Assembly (NCBI RefSeq): GCF_032854445.1
Contig: NC_088303.1
Location: 4,969,501 to 5,033,500, forward strand
Direction of reading: 5' to 3'
DNA: 64,000 bases
Origin: Liolophura sinensis
Taxonomy: Eukaryota > Mollusca > Polyplacophora > Chitonida > Chitonidae
Shown: in pieces, positions 57,701 through 64,000 of the stretch
Numbering within the stretch: the stretch's first letter is position 1
How the letters are laid out: each line of letters starts with the position of its first letter
Position numbers and translations under genes: made by a program
Notes under the pieces: generated by a model
What the model saw: the letters and a program-made list of their open reading frames with translations, nothing else
Databases searched by the model: none
What the model was told of the DNA's origin: nothing

Positions 57701-60176
57701 CCTGTATGTGTGATTACCACCTACTGCCTTACAGGGAGGAAGTTGCATGGGTGAGTGACTTTTGTCTGCTACGCCAGTACTTAATAGCGATATCAGGATT
57801 GTCATTCTTACAATGTAAAGCCTTCAAGTTTTGCAAAACTGTTGTCTTCAGTCTGTCTTATGCTATTCAACAAAGATGTGGCAACTTTTGTTTAGAAATT
57901 TTAGAACATAGAAATTAAACTTATGCATTTGAAGTGATAATATCTATTTTATTTGTTTACCGTGTAATATTTTTTGAATTAATACATTTATTTATTTATT
58001 TGATTGGTGCTTATTAAATGCCATACTGAAGAATTTTTGCGACTTTTGGGTCTGTAATAGTAAGTTTGGTAGCAAGTATACTCAGATACTAGTGTAATTT
58101 TATTTCAGATTTATCATTCCTAAGCTTATGTGGCATCATTGTTTTTGATTACACATGAAGGACGTGGATACAACATACCTGTCCCAGTGTTAAACTATAT
58201 CATTCATAAGCGTGTGTGGCATCATTGTTTTTCATTGCATGTAAAGGAAATGCATGTTACATACCTGTCTCAGTGTTTAATTTATCAATTTATCATTTTT
58301 AAGCTCATGTGGTAACACTGATTTTGATTACATGTGAAGGATGTGGATACAATATACCTGTCCCAGGATTCTAAAGAGTTGTGTCTGAAGGACTTTGACC
58401 ACTTAGAAGGGAGGTAAGAACTTTGGACCAAGATCATTGCATGCTACAGTACTTTGATTCGAGTATAATGTCTGTGGCATTACTCTAATTCTTCAACTTT
58501 TTCACATGTTTGCAAGGTGTTTACTCAGGCATTTTTAAAGGCATTATTCTGTACAGACTGATAAAATTATTCTTTTTGTTAAGCTGTGAAATTGGCCAAT
58601 CCAACTATTGTAGTTTGTCTCCAAAGTCGAGTTAAAATTGTGCTTAAATTGCTCTCAAAATTGCTCTTTTTATAAAGGTTGAGGAATTAGGGTATTTAGC
58701 TTTGACCATGGCAAGTTTTTGTCAACTCAGTGTCTACTTGGCTGTGTGCGTAGCATAACTACAAGCTGACTTCTGTACCTGGGATGGGAGAGTGACTTCC
58801 TCGAGAGGATGCTGGAGAAAACAGTGTGATCAGTAGTTGGTTCAGGGTTCAGTACATTGCCAGAGAGTTGGTGTTTTGTTCATGACAGCATAAAGTAGTA
58901 TGAACAGGTTTAATCATTTCTGTACTGATGTTGTGTTCATGACAGCATAAAGTAGTATGAACAGGTTTAATCATTTCTGTGCTGGTGTTGTGTTCATGAC
59001 AGCATAAAGTAGTATGAACAGGTTTAATCATTTCTGTGCTGGTGTTGTGTTCATGACAGCATAAAGTAGTATGAACAGGTTTAATCATTTCTGTGCTGGT
59101 GTTGTGTTCATGACAGCATAAAGTAGTATGAACAGGTTTAATCATTTCTGTACTGATGTTGTGTTCATGACAGCATAAAGTAGTATGAACAGGATTAATC
59201 ATTTCTGTACTGATGTTGTGTTCATGACAGCATAAAGTAGTATGAACAGGTTTAATCATTTCTGTGCTGGTGTTGTGTTCATGACAGCATAAAGTAGTAT
59301 GAACAGGTTTAATCATTTCTGTACTGATGTTGTGTTCATGACAGCATAAAGTAGTATGAACAGGATTAATCATTTCTGTACTGATGTTGTGTTCATGACA
59401 GCATAAAGTAGTATGAACAGGTTTAATCATTTCTGTACTGATGTTGTGTTCATGACAGCCTAAAGTAGTAGGAACAGGTTTAATCATTTCTGTACTGGTG
59501 TTGTGTTCATGACAGCATAAAGCGTACTGATGTTGTGTTCATGACAGCATAAAGCGCAGTATCCCGCATGTGATACCTATAATAGAAATCCATTCTGAAC
59601 ATTTGTTTTCATGCTTATCACTACTGCTGCAAATTTACATGATCCATGCTGACTTCACAGTAATGTATACTATTACAAAAAAGTAGTGCCTGGCACAAGT
59701 TGTATAAATGTGACTGAATAAGGTATGTACAGTTTGACAATTCACAACATTTCTTGACAATCGTCATTAAAACACATAATTACCATGCAGGCGAGGTGCT
59801 TGACATATACACGAATCTGCTTCAGGTGCTTTTCAAAACAAGTATTCAAACATTATTTGTATTTGACTGATTAAAACAAGTCTAACTCTTGATGTTATAT
59901 TGTACATTCCCCTAATTGGTTGTCTTGGTGTTATATAGATAAACTGTTTTTATTGGGTAGCTGTGGCTCATTTTAATGTGTAGATTATTCCATATTAATG
60001 GCTCTTATGACTTTATACTAGTTGTTTTTGTCCTAATGTATTAGCTGTGTGTTGTGATCTTGTCACTGATGGATTAACTGTCCGCCTGGTCATGTTTCAG
60101 AGACCTTGTCCCTGTGATCTCTGCTCTAGAACACAATTCCTGGTTCACCAAACTAAACATCAACAATGTGAAGCTG
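36695..60176 (+). CDS. CARMIL: CARMIL (capping protein regulator and myosin 1 linker), 5' part, exons 1-8
   Basis: Exons: 36695-36731, 38767-38864, 54619-54669, 55793-55852, 56388-56515, 57582-57750, 58340-58413, 60101-60176. All phases agree; 231 residues in total. Residues 8-45 (IPREIQDSMRDVLDRRIKLS, then KVENKIL) match [27 protein letters not shown] of human CARMIL1. Residues 13-125 form the CARMIL-type PH domain. Residues 126-205 hold GPCGGFSHMYACMCD and YREEVAWDVDTIYLSQD, diagnostic for the family. Residues 206-231 (LVPVISALEHNSWFTKLNIN) begin the leucine-rich repeats. Known role: CARMILs bind heterodimeric actin capping protein, promote uncapping and link to class I myosin at the leading edge. 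The capping-protein-binding region must lie past the right edge. Human paralogues 1-3 cannot be told apart from this part. Confidence 0.95.
37352..37455 (+). repeat. Dispersed SINE-tail-like fragment
   Basis: GTCAGGGACTTGCCAAAG, GGTGGTTTACCTTGGG, TTTCCTCCACCCATAAAAC and TTCTTAGTATGGCATCAAA in order. Same family as 2868. Confidence 0.55.
37622..37735 (+). repeat. Dispersed SINE-tail-like fragment
   Basis: GTCAGATACTTGCCAAAGG, TTTTACCCGAGGCACACC and TTTTTGAGTATGGCATTAA in order. Second copy within 300 bases of the one at 37352. Confidence 0.55.
38767..38864 (+). CDS. CARMIL: CARMIL exon 2 (start of PH domain)
   Basis: Acceptor ATTGTAG and donor CTG|GTGAGT. Encodes DSMRDVLDRRIKLSIKRMVR then QEVRADKVENKIL, a near-direct match to the first strands of the CARMIL PH domain. 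Confidence 0.95.
43972..44191 (+). mobile_element. tRNA-derived SINE, internally shortened
   Basis: A box GGCTGAGGTGGTTAGCATG, B box GAGTTCAAGTCC, body TCATGCTGGCTTCCAGCATA and CCACCATAATGCTGGCC, tail GGCATAAAACACCAATCAAA followed by (TAAA)n. Same family as 49848, missing the CTCTCCGGCC block. Confidence 0.85.
44447..45215. repeat. 28-bp minisatellite in CARMIL intron 2
   Basis: About 27 copies of GTGTTGTTCAGTATGGATTA + CTTGAATA. A higher-order block containing CAGTGTTCTTTTGTATGGAA recurs several times (near 44560, 44675, 44895, 45010). Copies at both ends are more diverged. Confidence 0.93.
46684..46826 (-). mobile_element. 5'-truncated SINE (minus strand)
   Basis: Starts TTTATTTATTTTGATTGGTG, then CATGCTCAAGAATATTTCAC, CCAGCATTATGGTGGGAGGA and CCATGACCATCCGTAGGTTG. 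The tRNA-like head is absent. Confidence 0.8.
47400..47890. repeat. Degenerate about 46-bp tandem repeat
   Basis: Repeated TTGTGTATTATTGTA..., CACATGAGCTTATACCTTCA and TCATGGGCTTGTGC-like blocks with frequent length changes. An old array; the open frames in it are not genes. Confidence 0.75.
47886..48110 (-). mobile_element. tRNA-derived SINE (minus strand)
   Basis: Tail TTATTTATTTGATTGGTG, body CCAAGACCATCCGCATGTTG and GAGAGGAAGCTGGCATGA, head with ACTTGAACTC (B box, reversed) and CCTTGGCCACGGAGGCC. An internal deletion removes the CATTATGGTGGGAGG region. Confidence 0.82.
48194..48261 (+). mobile_element. 5'-truncated SINE of the (CACT)n-tail family
   Basis: GTCATATGACTGAAAAATTG, then ACCACATTAAACCCCAAGCA and (CTCA)n. 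Flanked by a 12-bp duplication TCTAGGTGACCT at 48182-48193 and 48262-48273. It is the 3' end of the element at 51115. Confidence 0.85.
48540..48680 (+). repeat. Dispersed SINE-tail-like fragment
   Basis: AGCTGGCAAAGGAGGTGGC, CCTTTCCTCCACCTATCAT, AAATTCTTGAGAATTGTGTT and AAAACACCAAAATCAAA in order. Confidence 0.5.
49065..49135 (+). repeat. SINE-tail fragment
   Basis: CTGCCCAGTTTCCTCCCATG, ATAAGTGAAATATTCCAGAG and GTGTAAAACACCACTTAAAT match the 3' end of the SINE at 49848. Confidence 0.65.
49700..49834 (+). repeat. tRNA-like SINE head fragment
   Basis: CACAGGTTCAAATCCAACTC is a good B box, with a weak A-box-like stretch about 50 bases upstream. No complete cloverleaf. Lies just before the full-length SINE. 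Confidence 0.4.
49848..50118 (+). mobile_element. Full-length tRNA-derived SINE
   Basis: Best copy in the window. Head GGCCTTCGTGGCTCAGTTGG (A box) and GAGTTCAAGTCC (B box); body TCCGGCCGTACGTGGGAAGG and CCCGGTTTCCGCCCACCATA; tail CACGGCGTAAAACATCAATC followed by (AAAT)n. Target duplications ACATACATATAGG (49835-49847) and ACATACGTATAGG (50119-50131) differ at one base. Confidence 0.95.
50180..50237 (+). repeat. SINE-tail fragment
   Basis: GTGAAAAATTTCTGAGCATG, ACATTAAACACCAGTCAAAA, TAAATAAATAC. Only the last 60 bases of a SINE remain. Confidence 0.55.
51115..51437 (-). mobile_element. Full-length SINE of the (CACT)n-tail family (minus strand)
   Basis: On the minus strand: head GCTAGCACAGTTGGTAAAGC (A box), a hairpin CTGCTTCGGAAGCGG with a CGG anticodon-like loop, and a T-arm-like CCAGGGTCAATCCTGG. 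The body holds a GTAAGTAAGCCG region and the tail GTTAAACCCCAAGCACTCAC repeats CACT. An exact 13-bp duplication CACGTATCTAAGA lies at 51102-51114 and 51438-51450. Confidence 0.93.
53929..54315 (+). mobile_element. MITE family A, copy 2, interrupted by MITE B
   Basis: Left end CCTAATTCTTCAGCCTTTTC and right part GAATATGCTTGAATGAACAC match copy 1 at 25171. The middle is split by a 179-bp insertion (54014-54192). Without the insertion its length fits the other two copies, about 210 bases. Confidence 0.82.
54014..54192. mobile_element. MITE family B inserted into MITE A
   Basis: Ends CAGGGTGTTCAAAAAGG and TTTTAAATGAAAACCCTG form an inverted repeat (CAGGGTKTTCA). CATTG is duplicated at 54009-54013 and 54193-54197. 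The uninterrupted relatives at 25171 and 58483 show the empty site. Superfamily not settled: CAGGG ends suggest hAT, but a 5-bp duplication is short for hAT. Confidence 0.82.
54619..54669 (+). CDS. CARMIL: CARMIL exon 3
   Basis: Acceptor TCTTTTAG and donor AAA|GTAAGT; 17 codons (AFAACRLFVLSAKVPTK), matching VLTSCRAFLVTARIPTK of human CARMIL1. Confidence 0.94.
54790..54985. repeat. Unclassified dispersed repeat, copy 2 (CARMIL intron 3)
   Basis: Partner of 6715-6915: GCCAATATATACATGTATTT, AACAACATAATCATATCTTT, AAGAGAAATGTAATTC and TTTCAGCACTACT in the same order. Confidence 0.55.
55268..55422 (+). repeat. 5'-truncated SINE
   Basis: Begins near the B box (GAGTTCAAGTCCAGCTCATG), then GCTTCCTCTCCGGTCATATG, CACCATAATGGTGGCC and ATAGGTGAAACATTCTTGAG. 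The A-box half and the final tail are missing; a similar tail piece appears at about 55555-55610. Confidence 0.75.
55793..55852 (+). CDS. CARMIL: CARMIL exon 4
   Basis: Acceptor GTTGACAG and donor CAG|GTATGT; 20 codons including VDFSVHYLDIQAI, matching LELTFSYLEIHGV of human CARMIL1. Confidence 0.92.
56388..56515 (+). CDS. CARMIL: CARMIL exon 5 (end of PH domain)
   Basis: Acceptor GGTTGCAG and donor TTAGA|GTGAGT. Encodes LSLSVGDKTHVFCSLETDTE then INHMIIHIGTSLKQIFPSFP, matching the HIGTCLRKIFPG block that closes the PH domain in human CARMIL1. Confidence 0.93.
57582..57750 (+). CDS. CARMIL: CARMIL exon 6
   Basis: Acceptor ATTTACAG and donor TGG|GTGAGT. Encodes RLIKRIEVTPQERLKVMYDM then GPCGGFSHMYACMCDYHLLP and YREEVAW. 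GPCGGFS-MYAC-CD is almost invariant in CARMILs. Confidence 0.97.
57975..58040 (-). repeat. SINE-tail fragment (minus strand)
   Basis: TTATTTATTTATTTGATTGG, then AAATGCCATACTGAAGAAT. Only the tail of a SINE is present. Confidence 0.6.
58340..58413 (+). CDS. CARMIL: CARMIL exon 7
   Basis: Acceptor ATGTGAAG and donor GGGAG|GTAAGA. Encodes DVDTIYLSQDSKELCLKDFD then HLEGR, matching [23 protein letters not shown]. The acceptor lacks a good pyrimidine tract, but homology fixes the boundary. Confidence 0.93.
58483..58693 (-). mobile_element. MITE family A, copy 3 (reverse orientation)
   Basis: CTAATTCTTCAACTTTTTCA at the left and GGTTGAGGAATTAGGG at the right form the same inverted ends. Interior runs in reverse relative to copies 1 and 2 (GGCATTATTCTGTACAGAC, GGCCAATCCAACTATTGTAG). 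Confidence 0.78.
58862..59560. repeat. 57-bp minisatellite in CARMIL intron 7
   Basis: About 11 full copies plus two shortened ones at the end. The unit contains TGTTGTGTTCATGACAGCAT, AAAGTAGTATGAACAGG and TTTAATCATTTCTGT. Period 57 is a multiple of three and gives a 212-codon minus-strand frame with no coding support. Variants GCTGG/ACTGA and GGTTTAA/GGATTAA recur in blocks. Confidence 0.96.
60101..60176 (+). CDS. CARMIL: CARMIL exon 8 (start of LRR region)
   Basis: Acceptor TGTTTCAG and donor CTG|GTAAGT, ending in phase 0. Encodes RDLVPVISALEHNSWFTKLN then INNVKL, matching [20 protein letters not shown] of human CARMIL1. Confidence 0.96.
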
Positions 60177-60734
60177 GTAAGTCCATTGCCTTGTCTTGTG
60201 TCCAGTTGTTTCCTTATTGTGCTCAGGTGTAGAGCAACCTGTTAAGTGGATAAAACATATGTCACTGTGGTAAGCTATTCTCTGCCTCCTTCTAGAATTA
60301 GATGTTTGAATGTGGTTTTACATCTTGGTACATATTATGCCCTCTTCTTTTATAACTTGAAAAGAGCATACCACAGTTTGTCAGCACAACTGAAAAGGCA
60401 GATAAGTAATGCTGGTGATGCTTTAGCTGGAATTTCACCTTTTAAAATCATGTTAATATTTGTAGTGAATGCATTAGGGAAGAATTTTGGGTTATTTTTA
60501 TTTTTACAACAACAATTATTATCTCCCAGATGGTATTTTAGGCAAAACAAATCCTGAATTCCTCCACATCTATTTTTTTCTATGCTTACAACTGCAAGCT
60601 TGTTGAGTCATTAACTGGTAATCACGTTGATGTAAATTGCAAATGTCACAATAATGCTGTGTGTCATAATTATGTCTAAAACATGCTCAGATTACGACTT
60701 TAAATCCAACCCTCTTTTGGCTGTGACTTCAGCT

Positions 60735-60850
60735 CAGTTACATGGTAAAGACTGGGAGATTACTCCCGGCACCCAAAAACCTGACTGCCATTACATCAGT
60801 GGCAGAAATTCTGAGCACAGCTTTAAAAACCAATCAAATAAGTAAATAAA
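60735..60850 (+). repeat. SINE-tail fragment
   Basis: GACTGGGAGATTACTCCCGG, CACCCAAAAACCTGACTGCC, AATTCTGAGCACAGC and AAAAACCAATCAAATAAGTA in order. Confidence 0.6.
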
Positions 60851-62564
60851 ATCGGTGTGACAGCAGTGTGGCCAGTAGCTTTTTCTCCTTGTATGTACCA
60901 GCTTAATTTCCCATGCCTTACAATGCTAAGGCATAGGTAAAGTGAGTTATTCTCTCTTCTCATATACTTAACTATCTAACATACATGTACTTGTACATGA
61001 GTTCAACTTTATAAAAAATGTGTACACACAAGAATGTTAAAATAGATCAGAAATGGTAGATCAGAAGGTGGGTGAAAATAAGCAGATAATATGGTTGCAT
61101 GGAGGGAAAAACATCTGATTACAGGAGTGGACCTAAGCAGAACTCTCAGAATGGGGACAAATGACTTTGTTATGGATGAAATTCTTTGTAAAATACGGCA
61201 CATACTTACAAAATGGAAAACAGCCAACTACTGTCTTTCTTTTCGCTTCCTTCATTAGCAACTTTCTTTTCAAACTTCAGAGTATTACAAGTAGTTCTCA
61301 AACATTAATGAACTCTTTTGAACACGCATGTGTCAAGACAACTTTACATGAGAATTCCTGAACGACAGCAATACTAGTCAGTCAGTCAATCAATCAGTCT
61401 ACATTTAAATTACTTAACAGAGGCCTAGATCTTAAAGAAGAGCTATAATTACCCAGGCTTCATTCCCCTTCCCCATTTTCTCTGATTTATTTTAATGCCT
61501 GAATTGTGCATTCCTTTCATCTGTTTTGTTTACTTAAACAAAGGCAAGTGTCTAAACATTCTGTCTTGAGATGTTCTAATTTCTGTTCTGGAAAACCTTT
61601 AATGTGCAGTTTTTATGACCCAAAGGTTCCTCGCCATTGGCATGTGGTACGTATAAAGTTTGAATAACCAATGTTGTGTACGATTTCAGACATTGAGAAT
61701 GCAAAATATTTTCAGATGATCATGATGGTGAAGTAGATATTTCGTATTAATGATCATTTTGACTGAATATTCATGACATATCATCTTGTAGAATGTTTTA
61801 ATAGCATTTTAATACTGCACATAAAACATTATTGCTGTATGTTGAGAATACTTAATCTCCGGTGTAAATTTGTTCCCATTGTTTTAGGCATGCAAAAACA
61901 ATGTTCCAATAAAATCACATGTAAGTCCTTGGATTTTTGGACAGTCTTTGTAATATTTTGGCCTCCTCATATCAGCTTCTGTCCCAGATTTCAACCAACA
62001 TTAGGGCTTATTATCTTCACAATTTCATGGCATGTACTGTATTTCAGCTAAAGTTTGGTAAGCAAAAATTCACTTTCAAAAGCACACAATGGCATTTTAA
62101 TGCCAGCACTAAAGTTTTTCTGATAAGAAATTAATCAAACTTCACAAAAAAATCTTAATGTGGTCCTATAACGTGTATGAATTGATGAGAAACGAGGAAA
62201 ATGTGTCACTTGATAAATGCTAAACTTCGGTTGAAATACACATTGGCATTTTACACTGCATGATACTACACTCTCCGCAACACAATAGCGGCGGACAGAT
62301 TAGCCCCAGGTTCAAGGCTGAAGCCCTTTCTTGGGCAAATAAAATGGCAACATTTCAGAGAAACACTTTATTATTAATAATAATAGTTTCAGTTTCTGGA
62401 ATGTCACTGCAGACTAGAGATTACATGTGCAATGTAGAATTTCAGTTCAACTGAGTTACTTGTCATTTGAACTAAACATGCTATACCTTGACATTGTGAA
62501 GATTGAGATGCATGTATATCATAAGGAGCTTGCCCCTATACATGTATATGTAGACATATTCATC

Positions 62565-63028
62565 ATCAGAATACTGACATTATCAGGGTGTCATCTTTCT
62601 GGCCTGACACCGTGATATGCCCCTGTACATGTAGACATATTCATCATCAGAATACTGACATTATCAGGGTGTCATCTTTCTGGCCCGACACCGTGATATG
62701 CCCCTGTACATGTAGACGTATTCATCATGAGAATCCTGACATTATCAGGGTGTCATCTTTCTGGCCCGACACGGTGATATGCCCCTGTACATGTAGACGT
62801 ATTCATCATGAGAATCCTGACATTATCAGGGTGTCATCTTTCTGGCCTGACACCATGATATGCCCCTGTACATGTACACATATTCATCATGAGAATCCTG
62901 ACATTATCAGGGTGTCATCTTTCTGGCCTGACACCGTGATATGCCCCTGTACATGTAGACGTATTCATCATGAGAATCCTGACATTATCAGGGTGTCATC
63001 TTTCTGGCCTGACACCGTGATATGCCCC
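62565..63028. repeat. 81-bp minisatellite in CARMIL intron 8
   Basis: About 5.5 copies of a unit containing ATATGCCCCTGTACATGTAG, CATGAGAATCCTGACATTAT and TCTTTCTGGCCTGACACCGT. The period is a multiple of three and yields a 147-codon plus-strand frame that is not a gene. A weaker half-unit sits upstream at about 62520-62565. Confidence 0.95.
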
Positions 63029-64000
63029 TAAATATTAATTTTTTTCTGGCCTGTAATAAGAAAAAGGAATTTTTCCAAAACAGAGAATGTACATCAGGTA
63101 TATGTAGGACTATTGAAAGCATTACATCGTGTCAGTACCAATCTTTGTGGAAGAACTACAATATGATAACTCATGAGGTTCACCTCTCTTTTCCATTTGT
63201 GCAACGGAGACACTCTTTCTTAACAAGAAGTCACAACATGTACCTGGCGTGTAGATGCGTGCAGGATTAGTTCATGGGGACAGAATTGTTTAGCTTGTGA
63301 TGGGTTATCTGATGCGCAGAGTAACAGAGACACCCTTTTTTAACAGTAAGTCACAACTAAAGATTGTTGTTAAAATTCATAGTAAATAGGGATATAATAG
63401 CGAAGGATTATCTGAAGTACATTGTCAGAATTAATGTTGAACAAAGTACCGATATGTCACATAGATGACCATGGCCTTCCCGTTTCATTTGGTTTGCTTC
63501 CATCATTACAGCAACACTGTCACTACCTCGCTTCAAAAAACCCACACCAATGCATGTGACACAGACAGGGCTTAGGCTTTTACTCCTGCTCATTCCTTAT
63601 GGTCACGCTGCCTTGTGTCCATCTCCCCACTGACGGAATAGGATTAACCTGTGGAGATCTCATCTTAGCACAGCATACATGGATGTGTTTTCATCTGCAG
63701 CAAGTGTTAGTTTGATTTGTGACAGTGATAACCTTTTGGTAGCTCATCTTATCTTAACCAAGTACATGTATGTCTAATACAGTCACCTGCAGCAGTTAAC
63801 TGGTCTATAAACTGCGGAGCAAAAATGTAATGGCCAGGTCTCTGTTTGTGTTTGTTTGGTTTCTCTGCATTCATGTACGACACTTTCTTTTATTTTGGTT
63901 ATGAAATGCATGAATTATTTTGATTTTGGCCTTGTTAATTTTGCCTGAAAATACGATGTGACTGAAACTACCAGTGTGACATAATCAGTTGGTTAAGTGT

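Larger units (their letters stand above)
60177..64000 (+). other. CARMIL intron 8, running off the window
   Basis: I found no exon matching the next expected segment (the STDVCEQILRVVSRS region of human CARMIL1), so the intron is at least 3.8 kb. It holds a SINE-tail fragment and an 81-bp tandem repeat. Confidence 0.7.

Noticed and set aside
58849-59487. 212-codon minus-strand frame (MIKPVHTTLCCHEHNISTE repeats)
   Set aside because: 57-bp minisatellite in CARMIL intron 7.
62588-63031. 147-codon plus-strand frame with Cys/His repeats
   Set aside because: The Cys/His spacing looks finger-like but comes from the 81-bp repeat; no zinc-finger motif fits.
60177-64000. CARMIL exon 9
   Set aside because: Searched for the expected STDVCEQIL...NRLEELVL region in all plus frames by eye; no match with flanking splice sites.

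Overview
This window is animal nuclear DNA. It holds two multi-exon genes on the plus strand with GT-AG introns, separated by about 20 kb of repeat-rich DNA. The organism is most likely a lophotrochozoan, probably a marine mollusc. That rests on the SINEs: tRNA-derived elements ending in a CGTAAAACACCAATCAAATAAA-like tail, plus a second SINE family ending in a (CACT)n tail, are familiar from bivalve and gastropod genomes. The species cannot be fixed from the sequence.

Region 1 (about 380-16914) is a complete CCDC50-like gene. I rebuilt 12 coding exons with matching phases, giving about 555 residues. It encodes a coiled-coil protein with repeated D/E-x-[IL]-A-R ubiquitin-binding-type helices, an SP-rich middle and an acidic then basic C-terminus. 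Its introns hold five minisatellite or degenerate tandem arrays. One (49-bp unit, 11.3-12.7 kb) grew out of the 3' end of a 36-nt microexon and carries copies of that exon's 5' splice site.

Region 2 (about 16.9-36.5 kb) shows no cellular gene. It holds the probable 3' UTR of CCDC50, a 68-bp array, a 45-bp array, a 3.7-kb satellite field made of a 60-bp array joined to a related 100-bp array, and a 4.2-kb hAT DNA transposon (31227-35446). The transposon has terminal inverted repeats, an 8-bp target duplication, a spliced but frameshifted transposase, a SINE inside the transposase intron and an 86-bp x4 tandem repeat.

Region 3 (36.5 kb to the end) is the 5' part of a CARMIL gene (capping protein regulator and myosin 1 linker). 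Eight coding exons give 231 residues covering the CARMIL PH domain, the GPCGGFS linker and the start of the leucine-rich repeats. The rest lies beyond the right edge. Intron 2 is 15.8 kb and is full of SINEs, a 28-bp minisatellite and nested MITEs.

The two genes show no evident functional link beyond being neighbours: CCDC50 family proteins bind ubiquitin chains in signalling and autophagy, and CARMIL regulates actin capping. Nearly all long open frames outside the exons come from tandem repeats whose period is a multiple of three. Tandem arrays make up roughly a fifth of the window.
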